Source of the DNA: Usnea hakonensis
Taxonomy: Eukaryota > Ascomycota > Lecanoromycetes > Lecanorales > Parmeliaceae
NCBI GenBank assembly: GCA_013423325.1
Contig: BLJB01000196.1
Location: 50,400 to 114,399 of the forward strand
Direction: 5' to 3'
DNA length: 64,000 nt
This document shows positions 32,269-43,950 of this stretch, piece by piece; within the stretch, counting starts at the first letter, position 1; the number at the start of each line of letters is the position of its first letter. The position numbers and the translations under genes are program-made. The notes under the pieces were generated by a model. That model ran no database searches, was not told the DNA's origin, and saw only the letters and a list, made by a program, of their open reading frames with translations.

Positions 32269-34613
32269 ATGGTCGCCTACCTCGAGCTCGCCAAAGACTA
32301 TCATTGTCCTCCTCCAGCAGGGGCCCCATACTCAGTGACCGTTCCAGGCACCGAGCAGCCGGGACGAAGTGCAACATACAGGCACTGGAGGTTCAGAGAT
32401 GGACTGCTCAAGAGCTTGGATCCAAATGTTGGTAGAGCCTTTGTCAAACTTTTCTGACGCTTTCAATTCACACTTCAATCAGGTCACCAACGCCCACCAA
32501 ATGTTTGAGAATACAGGTATGCCAACGCTGCCTAGATGGACTTGAATGTGCGATTAACCCGGGTCCTAGCGAACCGTCAACCGTCAGGCAAATGCCTTGG
32601 CTCTCGACCTTACGATTCAGTCTCCAAGACGTTTGGAAAATATGAATTCATGGACTACGCTACAGTTCAGAAGCGAAGAGCTAACCTTGGAGTTGGTATA
32701 AAACATGTGGTCAAGGAGGCTGGAGTACGGGATCAAACATATGGAGTTGGACTCTGGTGCCAGAATAGGCCAGAGTGGCAGATAACAGGTAATGCGTCCT
32801 GACATCTTGCGGACTAATCTCCCAACTTACAATACTGTCAGACTTGGCGTGTATGTCGCAAGCACTGTACACAGTTTCTCTTTACGACACTCTCGGACCC
32901 TCGGCAATCGAGTACATCGCCAATCATGCCTCTCTTCCCTGTATTGCAACCTCGTTACCACACATCCCAACACTTTTGAAGCTCAAGCCAAGATTACCCT
33001 CCCTAAAGGTCATTTTATCTTTAGATCCCCTCGAAGATGGGGAGAGAGAGGGTCATTCTAAACATGCTTTGTTGAGTGCAATAGCGTTAGATTCGGGTGT
33101 TAAGATCTACTCCATAGAACAAGTGGAAGCCATTGGAGCATCCTTCGGCCCGCCTCAATATAATCCTCCCTTGCCAACAGATCTTATAACAATCAACTAT
33201 ACATCAGGTACCACGGGCCCTCCCAAGGGCGTGATGTTGACACACTCGGCAGCAGTGGTGGCAGCTTCCTGTGCACTTGTCTCCTGTGATCAAGGCCCCA
33301 CTGATATATTTATTTCCTATCTTCCTTTAGCACACATCTACGCTCGAATGACCGAGCATGGAGCACTCTTTTGTGGTGCCTCAATTGGATACTATCATGG
33401 CGATGTTCTTGGCTTGGTAGATGACATGCAAAGTCTCCGTCCTACTGCTTTCACGTCTGTCCCTCGGCTCTACAATCGCTTCGGTGGCGCGATCCGCGCT
33501 GCCACAGTCCAGCAACCAGGTGTGAAAGGGGCATTGGCCCGTCACATAATATCGACCAAGCTGGCAAATATGGAGCCTGCTGACTCCCCTTCTGCCACCA
33601 ACAGGCACGCCATCTACGACCGTATCTGGGGCCGTAAGGTCGCCGTAGCTCTCGGTCTTGATCGTACACGAAACATGGTATCCGGTTCCGCACCCCTCGA
33701 TCCAACTCTTCACAAGTTCTTCCGCGCGGCATTGGGCAATTCTTTTGCACAAGGCTACGGGCTCACGGAGACCTATGCTCAAGGTCTTTGCCAGCTGAGG
33801 GGAGATCTCTCTGTCGGAAACTGTGGTGCTTGTGCCCCTACTCTCGAGCTGATGCTGCTAGACGTACCAGATATGGAATACCTGTCGACCGACAAACCTC
33901 AGCCACGCGGCGAGCTGTGTATTCGTGGTGGTTCGCTCTTTTCTGGCTACTATAAAAACGAAGAAGAGACGAAGAAAGCTATGTTACCTGATGGTTGGTT
34001 CTGCACGGGCGATATTTGCACTATCGACTCGCGCGGTCGGTTTCAGATTATCGATCGTCGGAAAAACGTCCTCAAGCTCGCTCAAGGCGAGTACATCTCG
34101 CCTGAACGTATTGAGAATATCTACCTGTCGCATCTCAGCTTCCTGGCCATGGCGTATGTGCATGGCGATTCGATGCAAACCTCCTTGGTGGCAATCTTTG
34201 CGGTGCAGCCGGACATGTTTGCGCCTTATGCCAGCAAGGTACTCGGTCGAACGATTGAGGCTACCGACTCGCAGGCTGTGGCTGCAGCTTGTAGAGATGT
34301 CAAGGTCAAGAATGCTGTCATGAAAGAGCTGGATAAGGTGGGAAGAAAAAATTCATTTGCTGGTTACGAGCGGGTCCGGAATTGTCACTTGATGGTGGAT
34401 CCGTTTACGATTGAAAATGATCTTTTGACACCGACGTGAGTTCTAACATTTGTAATCTGAATTGAAAATGGCGCACTCTGCTGACATGTTTGCAATAGAC
34501 TGAAGATGAAGCGCCCACAAACAGCTAAAATGTACAGGAAGCATCTTGATGAGCTCTACGCCGAGGCACTGGCAGAGGAGGAATCGGGCAAGACTGTCAA
34601 AGCGAAATTGTGA
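32269..34613 (+). CDS. Long-chain acyl-CoA synthetase with peroxisomal targeting tail, 706 aa
   Basis: Five exons: 32269-32427, 32483-32516, 32570-32788, 32842-34435, 34499-34613; intron 1 uses a weak donor (GTTGGT). AMP-binding enzyme motifs are intact: INYTSGTTGPPKGV (~255-268), YGLTETYA, GWFCTGDI, and RRKNVLKLAQGEYISPERIE, the last typical of long-chain acyl-CoA synthetases. The enzyme activates fatty acids to acyl-CoA with ATP. The protein ends in AKL, a PTS1-type peroxisomal targeting signal, so it probably feeds peroxisomal beta-oxidation, as yeast Faa2 does. Early exons match the family (LDPNVTNAHQMFENTANRQP then CLGSRPYD). Confident family call; chain-length preference unknown. Confidence 0.92.
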
Positions 34614-35395
34614 ACGAGTCGCACTGCCCTCGAAGACTGGGCGAATTTTGCTCCATGCACATATCTTGGTGAGTTTTTGCACTGGATTGGGTTTTTGGCC
34701 CTTTGCTACATCATGCATAGCGGTTGGTACATACAGATTTTGGCATGCCAATTTTATAGAGATTTTGATACTTGTAGCTTTAGCAGAGAGTGTGTGCCAG
34801 TGGACGGTGTTTCGGACATCCTCCATCATTTTGTGCGTATTTTGATTCCAATATCACATGACGAATTGGGAAACCTGATGGTAATACTGCAGCCGGCTGT
34901 TTACTCGGTGCGTAGATGTGAATCTTATTTACGATTTTCTTAGTTTAGGGTCGGATTTCCCATGTTGGTTTATTGATGGGTTGCTTGTGATGGGAGGTAA
35001 CCATAACCAAGAGACGTAAAAGGACCTGAGCACTTGTCTCCCCGGCCAAAAAGCTCAAAATCCGTTCTCAATTCCATCAACATTCCCAGCTGTATGTTCG
35101 ACTTCATGGAAATATATATATCGAAGAGGTCGCCTTGCCCGCCCTTTTTCTTTTCCCTTCTCCCGTATTTGGATATAGCATCCGTACGGGCATGGTGCCG
35201 TGTGGTCTCCGTATAGCAGTGAGCGTGACATTTGCTAATCGCATGGGCCTACTGGGGGAAGAGTGGGGATGCAAAGGGCTTTAAAGGTCGCCTCGGGGCT
35301 TGTCGTATAAGGACGCCTCGCTGCTCAGCCGGTTGTTGTGACTTGTGCTAAATGTAGGGCTGATGTTGAGTTCGAGACCAGAACTGCCCAAGGCA
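34614..35395. other. Intergenic, convergent 3' flanks
   Basis: About 780 bases between the acyl-CoA synthetase and Nudix stops. No gene, repeat or RNA recognised. Confidence 0.4.
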
Positions 35396-36730
35396 TCATT
35401 TGACACGCCGTCTGTACCGTTGGACTATGAACGCCGTCAGTGCCAGACAGAAGCCAAATCTCGCAGCGAGGGCCACGTAGAAAGCTCGGAATAGTTGATC
35501 AAAGTAGCCCTCCAGCAACAGCCCGCCGGCAATACCGGATTCAGACCCTGTGCCCCGTCGCATTGATGACGTCGCCAAAGTTGTAGCATCGTATCCGCTG
35601 ATTCGGACGTCGTGGGGCCCAGGTCTGCCGGTTGTCGCGGTCAGCTCTCGCAGCTTCTGTGAACGGAATCGGTATGTAAGCAGCCAGATCAACGCGCGCA
35701 GATCCACGGGGGAGAATGTCGGCCAGTACCATAATTTTGATGTTCCGTGCATGTCAAGCATTTCGAGGAAGTCGGTCATAATTCCCATAGTCAGGCCCCA
35801 GAGCACTAGAGAATGATCATTTTCAACTTGCTGGGTATGACCTCTTGTGAAGGCGTCGCTGATTAGGGTGTTCACAGAGTCCGTCCAAGAGGCTGGGGGT
35901 TTTGTCTCAGGGATGAAGCCGCTTGCGCTGCTGCAGTACAAGCTCTCGGTTGGCTGCAATTTGATTGCACCAAAGAGCATATCTCCGGCCGTGTTCCGCG
36001 TGATCATCCGCCGAAGATAGCCTCTCTGCCGCGCGGAACCCTTGGAAAGATCCCATCGCTCGACTGTTCGAAGGGAGGGCGCCAAAAGCGCTCTCAACGC
36101 AACCCAATGGGCTGAATGAACTTCGGAAGGCTGTAGTGTCAAGGGCGGAAGATCGTGACGCAGCGCCAGATAGACAAATGGGCAGAGTACCATCAGTCTA
36201 TGGGAACATTTTAGCAATAGAGCTCTCAAGGAGAGATATGGGACCCACGGCGCTTTACCCCAAGGCGATTTTATCATGCGCTCAGGGAGGTTGCCAACGA
36301 AGAGGCAATCTTCCGAATCAAGATTCAAGCCAATTTCTTCCCTTGTTTCCCTTGTACTTGTAGAACGATCACTGGAATCAGCTGGCTCCCTTTTGCCGCC
36401 TGGAAGGGCGATGTGACCGGTCCATCGGTCGCCAATCCTCGCGGCTCGCTTGATGAAGAGAACCTCGGCATCTCCTTGCTGGACCCACTCTTGGGAGAAG
36501 AAGCGGTCCAAGCATTCTTGGAAAGGCAAAGTTACTGAAGAGCAGTGGTTCCTGTCGTAGATTGCCTTGTGAGGGTAGGTAGGGCGAACTCGTATAACCA
36601 AAGCGACTGCTGCCCGTTTCTTGGTTTCTGGAGGGTTGGGCACGTGAGGGCAGTCTTCTTCATGGATCTGTTGTAGTATAGTCTTGAGACGAGTAGGATG
36701 TGCGCCTGGTATTTCAGATCCGGGTCCCAT
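35396..36730 (-). CDS. Nudix hydrolase with C-terminal membrane anchor, 427 aa
   Basis: Exons 36730-36249 and 36197-35396. The Nudix box is GGKREPADSSD...TRETREEIGL (~111-135), preceded by HIALPGG as in fungal CoA-diphosphatase-like members. A 51-base intron (36198-36248, GTGGGT...TAG with GCTAAAA branch) is a multiple of three and has no stop, so simple translation would add 17 residues; removing it restores WGKAPLMVLCPFVYL, the family sequence. One hydrophobic helix near the C-terminus (FYVALAARFGFCLALTAFIVQ) followed by RYRRR suggests a tail anchor. Likely hydrolyses a nucleoside-diphosphate derivative; substrate unknown. One CACGTG lies in the coding region and is not regulatory evidence. 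Confidence 0.85.
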   Translation of the reverse strand: MGPGSEIPGAHPTRLKTILQQIHEEDCPHVPNPPETKKRAAVALVIRVRPTYPHKAIYDRNHCSSVTLPFQECLDRFFSQEWVQQGDAEVLFIKRAARIGDRWTGHIALPGGKREPADSSDRSTSTRETREEIGLNLDSEDCLFVGNLPERMIKSPWGKAPWVPYLSLRALLLKCSHRLMVLCPFVYLALRHDLPPLTLQPSEVHSAHWVALRALLAPSLRTVERWDLSKGSARQRGYLRRMITRNTAGDMLFGAIKLQPTESLYCSSASGFIPETKPPASWTDSVNTLISDAFTRGHTQQVENDHSLVLWGLTMGIMTDFLEMLDMHGTSKLWYWPTFSPVDLRALIWLLTYRFRSQKLRELTATTGRPGPHDVRISGYDATTLATSSMRRGTGSESGIAGGLLLEGYFDQLFRAFYVALAARFGFCLALTAFIVQRYRRRVK

Positions 36731-37591
36731 TGTTCGAGAAACCCTGCGAACAAGGAGAAATGAAGACAGTAGAATGTGAATATCAGAATGGGCGCCTAAA
36801 GCGCCTAACGCGCTTCACCTAGAATCCTGGAGGACTTTACCGGTTTATCCATATGCCGCATGGTCCTTAATACTTAATAGGTACTCAACAACATAGAATG
36901 TATGCTGTTTTTTCACTGCGCATTATTTCAACTATCTGTGACCATTTTTTCGTGCCCATAAATGCAGCTAATTTAAAGCCACCGGGCCCTTCAGTGTTCA
37001 TCCCGAAAGACAGACATAACGAAGAAACCAATTTTAGAAGAGCTGAATCGCAACGATGGATTTGAAGTTGACGCATAAATATGAGATGGATATTCCGTCC
37101 GCGGATATTGCGATTGAAAGTTAATAAGTTTGCGAATAATGACTCTGTCAGATGTGCTATCCGGAGATTAATGGAGCGGCAATCAATTTGAGGTACCCGG
37201 AGTTATTCATAGGTCTTTGGATCTCGTATTCATCTGAGGTCTCTTAACCGCGGCATAAAACGTCGTTGTATTTTCTATGGGCCTACTCTCAATCCTGGGC
37301 GTTCTCTTCCGGAGCCGAGGATATGTGTCAGCATCTTAATGAATATTTGATATGTTTGACGGATGCTACTACTCAATTGAGTCTGCTGACAAGAAGGAGG
37401 ACAATGTATGGTAGCGCTGAAACGATCTTGGCCTCGACTATCCAGCTGATGTTGCCTAGAAATCTCATGTTAATCTATGTATATGATCGGTCTTGCCGTC
37501 CTCAAAATGTTTCTCTTTCTTACTATCGTTTTCTTTCATTGCGGTCGTGTTTTTCCTTTAGCTCTTTACGAAATCCAACATTCTTTTGACA
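36731..37591. other. Divergent intergenic region
   Basis: About 860 bases between the Nudix and GPI-protein starts. Contains the 5' region of the surface protein gene with T/C-rich stretches from 37490. No gene recognised. Confidence 0.4.
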
Positions 37592-39881
37592 ATGCTGTTC
37601 ATTCAATTAAATCTTTTCGTTGCTCTGTCGCTTCTGCTGCGTATATCTCTGGCGCGAGGTTCATTTGGTATGCAGGTATAACAAAGATCCGTTTAAGTCT
37701 CGCTAATTAATCTCAGCAGCACCATTATGGAGTGGCAACCTTACGGCTCTTACCTCTGTACCATTGCGAACGGCACCGCCGACAATTACTGCGTCGCCTT
37801 CTCTATCCCAGACCAACAGGGAGTCCGCGAGTTGTAATCCATGGCAAAATTTATCCGCTTCGAATCCCGTAAGCCAAGTATCATGGTACAACTCCACCAT
37901 GAATTTGACCTTGGCCACTGTTTCTGTGGTTGTTATTCAATACAATGATACTACAATAACGACAAGCCGCACTATCTTTCCCGGAAGGTTTTTCGAGGGC
38001 AATTATTATCTGTCTCCCCGCTCTGCACTCATCACTACTGTTAAGACGACGATCGCGGGTACTGGACGATACACTCCACCAACGCCCGAGCCTACAAGCC
38101 TTGTGCAGGTATCCACAATTCCTCGGACCGCTGGAGCCCCTCCACCAAGACAAACGCTATCGGTAGCGCAAGAGTTGGGACCCACACCCCCCATCAGGTC
38201 TCCAGATCTTTTCGGAGTCCCGACCGACTCTCCAAAGCTTCTCAAAAACCCAGAAGTTGTGCCACCAAATCCCCCGGGAGCGGCCAAGAACTCGCCCAAC
38301 CTTATGGGAGATCAAGCAATAACGAGACCTCCGGTTACGGCTAGTCAAGGAATCTACAATCCTGTCAATTTGGTCCCAGTGTTGACGATTGATGGATCGA
38401 CGTACCAAGCCGACCAGGCTTCCCGTTTTGTCATTGACGGTCAGACCTTAACACCTGGTGGTGCGATCACAGCCTATGGCACGCCGATTGCGATTGACAC
38501 AGGTGCTTCGATAGCCGTGATCGGTAGCAGCACTCAATCGCTCTCCAACACCGTCATCACACCAAAGCCCCTTCTTACTTTCGCAGGCATGACCTATACA
38601 GCTGACGACACCACTAACTTCGTGATAGCTGGAGAGACTCTTACGAGGGGTGGAGTGCTTAAGGTGGATGGAACTCGACTGTCGCTTGATCAAGCAGGTA
38701 CCGGCATTTTAATTGGCACGAGCACAAGTCTGTTAATCTCTCCTGGTGTCAATACAGTAGCAGCACCACCTGCTCTCACAATTGGTGGATCTACGTATAC
38801 TGCTGGTCCTTCGTCCGATTTCGTCCTTAATGGCCAGACCCTGACTAAAGGTGGTATCATCACCTTAGATGGAACCCAAATTGCATACAACGAGGCAGGT
38901 ATCAATGTGGTCATCGGTACGAGCACCTACCCGCTAGCCTTTCCCGGGACCACCGCAGTCACAACGCCCGTCTTCACGTTTGACGGATCTACCTATACTC
39001 TCGACTCCTTATCCAACTTCGCTCTCGACGGCCAGACCTTGGCCAAAGGTGGTAGCATCACAGTCCACGGGACTCAGCTCTCATATGACGAGGCGGGCAC
39101 AGCCTTGGTTATTGGTAGTAGCACACAGTTTCTGTCTCCTGCTGTTATCACAGCGGCCGCGGAGCCAATCCTCACATTCGATGGATCAACATATGCCGCA
39201 GACTCCTCATCCAACTTCGATATCGACGGCCAGACCTTGACTAGAGGTAGCAGCATTACAGTACACGGGACTCAGCTCTCATACGATGAGGCGGGCACAG
39301 CCGTGGTTATTGGTAGTAGCACACAGCTTCTGTCTCTTGCTACTATCACAGCGGCCGCGGAGCCAATCCTTACTTTCGATGGATCTACATACGTCGCAGA
39401 CTCCTCATCCAACTTCTTAATTAATGGTCAGGTCCTTTCGAAAGGAGATATGATTACCGTTGACGGAACTAAGCTCTATTACGATCAAGCCGGGACAGAT
39501 GTGGTAATCGGCTCCAGCACTCAGATATTGAGCACTACGAGCATCGCTGCAGCCGAGGAACCTGCCGTAACATTTGATGGGTCCACGTATCTCGCGAACT
39601 CGGCGTCTGATTTCATCATCGATGGCCAAACTCTTACTAGGGGTGGGGTCGTCACAGTCCAGGGAACGCCGATTTCCTATGCGGCTGGTGGTACAGATGT
39701 CGTTGTAGGCACGAGTACCGAAGCTGTAGGCTTAAAAGGAGGCGTCATAAGTGGCTTCGGAGTTTCGTCGTCGACTTCTAGTAGAGCAGTGCAATTTACT
39801 GGAGAGGCACCGGGACAATATTCAGCTTCTTGGGCTATGCGCTTCATATTAGGCGTTCTAGCCGCGTTTTTGCTACTCTGA
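37592..39881 (+). CDS. GPI-anchored cell-surface protein with seven ~66-aa tandem repeats, 746 aa
   Basis: Two exons, 37592-37667 and 37717-39881; intron 37668-37716 (GTATGC...CAG, CTAATTAA branch). Exon 1 encodes a signal peptide (LFVALSLLLRISLARGS), which is why I chose this start. A Pro/Thr-rich linker (~105-200) leads to seven copies of a unit of the form P-x-LTFDGSTY-x-ADSSSNF-x-IDGQTL-x-KGG-x-ITV-x-GT-x-LSYD-x-AGT-x-VVIGSSTQ. The C-terminus has a Ser-rich spacer and a hydrophobic end (WAMRFILGVLAAFLLL) typical of GPI attachment. N-glycosylation sites are frequent near the N-terminus. It is probably a wall or membrane glycoprotein, perhaps in adhesion or surface masking; the function is not known. 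Confidence 0.8.
38375..39735 (+). repeat. Coding tandem repeat, seven units of ~198 bp
   Basis: Each unit starts at the codon for the proline of P-x-LTFDGSTY. Units 4 and 5 share long identical DNA stretches (for example ACACAGC-flanked GGTAGTAGCACACAG and ACAGCGGCCGCGGAGCCAAT), while units 1-3 are diverged, indicating recent duplication or gene conversion at the 3' side. Copy number may vary between strains. Confidence 0.8.
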
Positions 39882-41017
39882 AGAGTGGTGTATAACATCA
39901 GTTCAGGCTCCATCCCCACGTCGACTGGCCTGTATCCAATTTTGGGCTTGTTCATATGTAATAAATATAAATAGTTTCTCTCCCATAGAATTTGTAAGAT
40001 TTTGAGTGCGTCAATTTGCGACAGAACAAGAAAAAATGGGCTTGATTCCCGACTCGTAGATCTCAAACCTGAAGGCAACTAAGGAGAGTGGACACGGTCC
40101 CCAAATTGCATGACAATTGTACTCTTTTGGGCGCGTTTTTCTTGATAGAAGCACGGATCGCCATTTCGCACTATGAAAGTCGATAAAAGTCGATGTGATC
40201 TTGGTATATGGCACCTCATAAGAACCTTGAGCTCATTCTTCACCCATCAATCCGGCAAGAGAAAATTTGGTATCAAATACAGGCCAAACAAGATTCTTGA
40301 TAGACGGCTATCCTGAAAGCTTCAGATTTCGATGTGCAGCAGGGTAACATAACTTTAAAGACGAGACAAATCAAGGAAATATACTAAATTCATGCGCTAC
40401 TAAGAGGCGAAGGAACGTCTAGCTAAAGGACCACCAATTCACATGTATTCGACAACAAAATGTGGCTTATGAACTGGGCTAGGAATACAGAACGAGATTG
40501 CTAGAAGAGTAGTACCGTCCTGGTAGCCTGGGTAGCAATTCATCCACTTTCTGCTGTTACACTGTAGACAGCCAGGACGAGCAGAGGATGCGAGACGAGA
40601 GAGATAGGGATTTGCGGTAGTGCTGCTGAGGATGTACTATGGAAGTAGCTACAGTAGGTACGCATGCTGTCAATGGGATTCAATTGGCGCTAGGCCCCCA
40701 CAATTATTGATAGACAACATAGTGAGACTCGCAAACAGCATATACAGATACGTCACAGTAGAATTGTCAAAATGGTCTGTCTCGTGATTGCAACACAGCT
40801 GAAATGCTCAACGTCTCATTTTGGCAGAAAGGTGTAGATTTTAAGCGCCGCGCTTCTCGCGGGGAAAGCCCCACTCCCCCCGCAGAAAGCAAATGGATGA
40901 AGAAGCAATTGTGGTGCCATCTCGACTCATTAGATCTCTTTCTCCACTCTTCCTATTGATACAAGTCTAAATGAGTACGTTGAATGGTCAAAATTCCTAT
41001 ATAAAATCTTTGCAACA
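39882..41017. other. Intergenic, no gene seen
   Basis: 1.1 kb between two plus-strand genes. No CACGTG is present upstream of the VTC gene in this stretch. Short frames only. Confidence 0.4.
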
Positions 41018-43519
41018 ATGCATTTTGGCAAGACATTGAAGAACTCAATCTACGAGCCATGGGCCTCCAATTACATTGACTATGCCAAGCTACAGGAGCT
41101 TCTTCGGGAACATGATAGTTCGGAAGACGGGGGTCGAAAGTGGACTGAGGATGATGAGGGAAGATTTGTGGAGGAGCTTGTTAATGTCCAGCTAGAAAAA
41201 GTCAATGCCTTCCAATCCGAGACGTACAAAGCTCTTCGGGAACGGACATCCGACTGCAAGGCTAGACTAGAAAAAGAAGTAGGGTCGGGGACGGGGAGCG
41301 AGGATACCATACGTCAGAGTAATGAACAAGATGAGAAGCAGAACGAGAAGGAGAATGGGGAGCAGACTGAGAAGAGCCAAGAAGATGGCGAGCTAAAACA
41401 GGTGCTCAACGAACTGGACGGTGTCACGAAGGAAATCAACGAGCTAGAGAAGTACAGTCGTATCAATTATACCGGCTTCCTAAAGGCTGTGAAAAAGCAC
41501 GACCGAAGGCGTGGATCAAAGTACAAGGTACGACCACTGCTCCAAGTCAGATTGGCAGCATTGCCATTCAATTCGGAAGACTATTCCCCATTGCTCTACA
41601 GGTACGTCAAATAGCAAGCCCCTTCTCTGCAAGACCCAGAGATCTGAGCTCAAATTGAAACTTAGAATATCCACAATGTACTCATTCATCAGACAAAGAA
41701 TGAGCGGCGTTAGCGAAAGCACCAAGTCCTTGGCAGGGAATAAAAATGGCAAAGAGACTTATACATCACACAAATGCATGTGGCTTGTCCGATAGTCCGC
41801 GCACAGGTATCCATGCTGACCTTTTTGACAGTTTGGGTGCACCCTGAGAACCTCCTCGAAGTCAAGACATACATTCTCCGCCGTCTTCCAGTCCTAGTCT
41901 ATAATCCAAAGACTTCAAAGGTTGTAGAGAGTGGCCAGTCTGACCCTACTGTAACATCTCTATACTTTGACAGTCCCCAATTTGCGCTTTACAACAAGAA
42001 AGTCGAGAAGACTTCGAACGCCTCCTCATTAAGGCTCAGGTGGTTTGGACAGCTTGACGAAAGGCCTGAGATCTTCTTTGAAAAGAAAACACTTAAAGAG
42101 AGCGGAGACAGCGAAGACGCTCGCTTCCCCATCAAGGAGAAATACATTCAATCATTCATCGCAGGAGAATACAAAATGGAGAAGAGCGTGGAGAAGTTGC
42201 GAGATCGGGAAGGCACCGAAGGAAATGGTGTTGCTAGCCTCCAGCGGAGTGTTAAAGACATACAAGAGTTCATCAAGGAGTATGAGCTGCAGCCTGTACT
42301 GAGGGCCAACTACACCCACACGGCATTCCAGATTCCCGGTGATGAAAAGGTACGCATATCTATCGACACTGATGTAGCTTTTGTTCGAGAAGATTCACTT
42401 GATCAAGATCGGCCATGTCGAGATCCTGAAGACTGGCATCGTGGAGATATTGATAAACTTGGCATCAAATACCCGTTCTCTGAAGTGAGGCAAGGAGAAG
42501 TATCAAGATTTCCCCATGCGCTCTTAGAGATCAAAGTAAAAGATGGCTCTAGCAAAAAGACCAACGACTGGGTATCGGAACTAATGTCGTCGCATCTCCT
42601 CAAAGAAGAACCAAGGTTTTCCAAATTCGTTCATGGGGTTGCCCAGCTATTTGAAGATCAAGTCAACAGCTTCCCCTTCTGGCTAAGCGACTTGGAGACA
42701 GACATCAGACAAGATCCCGAGGCTGCCTTCCAAGAGGAGCAAGAGAAGAAGGCCAAACAAGCAGAAGACCAAACAGCGGTCGGCAGTTTTCTGGGATCGA
42801 AGTCTGTCTCTTCCTTTAAACCTGCAGTAGGATCCCCGGCAGGCAAAACGGCAGCAGATTTTGGGAAACGGGGAGCCAAGAGCGGCACGGAAGACGTTGC
42901 TGAAGAGGCCGATAGTGACGATGAAACCGACCAACCAACTCAATCAACGCCTGGCATTCTCTCAGGTTACCTCACTCTATCGCCTTTCTCAAACTCCAAG
43001 TATGCACGCGCACATCGGCAAGGGACGGTACAATTGCCTCCTGGAGTCAAAGAACCTGGGAAGCTCATTAAAGATATGAATCCAGTACGAGTTGAGCCTA
43101 AGGTGTGGCTTGCGAACCAACGGACATTCATTAAGTGGCAGCACATCTCAGTACTGCTGGCTAGCCTATCTCTTGGTTTGTACAATGCCGCTGGAGAATC
43201 CAACAACATCGCCCGGGCTTTGGCAGTCGTATATACTCTGATCGCGCTCTTTGCTGGAGCCTGGGGGTGGTGGATGTACATCGTCCGCAGTCGGATGATT
43301 CAGGAGCGAAGTGGTAAAGATTTTGACAACCTGATAGGTCCTATCGTCGTCTGCCTTGGTCTTGTTGTTGCTCTGTGTCTCAATTTCGGATTCAAGTATG
43401 GTGCAGCGGTGGCAGAAAAGGGACATAGTGGCTCTACAAGTCAGATGCTAGGTTTCCTGGATCTGGCGACCAAGAACGAGTCTGACTGGAACACAGCTGT
43501 CCATAAGGACTTGCGCTGA
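41018..43519 (+). CDS. SPX-VTC vacuolar transporter chaperone subunit, Vtc2/Vtc3-like, 793 aa
   Basis: Three exons: 41018-41601, 41666-41775, 41832-43519. The N-terminus is an SPX domain (MHFGKTLKNSIYEPWASNYIDY, and YTGFLKAVKKHDRR with the basic residues that sense inositol pyrophosphates), the middle a VTC tunnel domain (FWVHPENLLEVKT, RLRW at ~299-302, EKKT at ~315-318), and the C-terminus has three membrane helices (DUF202-like). VTC complexes make polyphosphate in the vacuole membrane and import it. The LRLRW..GQL..PEIFFEKKT block is closer to yeast Vtc2/Vtc3 than Vtc4 as I recall them; catalytic versus accessory role is not settled. The second intron (41776-41831) has a GC donor (GCATGT); a GT donor does not keep frame. 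Confidence 0.9.
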
Positions 43520-43950
43520 TATGCCAAAGCTGCCGTAAGTGAGGTCAAAGCCGATTCTTGTATTCCTGAAGAAAGCAAAACTCGAGCATATATCCTTTAA
43601 TTGAGTGTATTGTCCACAATGTGGATCCATGCTTGATTTGTGAGGTGATGCATCCCTAAAGATTGATGGTCGACCGAGATTCAATTCTGGGCTATGCTTG
43701 TATAACGTGCTGCATGATGCTAATAATTTCTACCAATGTAAACATGATATGTGATATAAATGTCGTGTTGAGCGCTTGTTTAACTATGTCCCGGCATGTT
43801 CCGTGTTTACTACTCGCTTCGGTCAAAATTACCGTCCAATTTCACTCTCGTTGCCACACTCGTTGCTTTTACCCCAAAATCTGGCTACATGCTATCCTAA
43901 GAGAAGGAGTATCCATTTTACGTGCATCAAGTCAGATCACTATAGTCGAC
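43520..43950. other. Intergenic, VTC 3' flank and next promoter
   Basis: About 430 bases between two plus-strand genes. Nothing gene-like recognised. Confidence 0.4.

Noticed and set aside
37507..37710. Alternative signal peptide start at 37507 for the GPI protein
   Set aside because: It leaves a long odd segment before the mature protein; the start at 37592 gives a compact signal peptide and a better 49-base intron.
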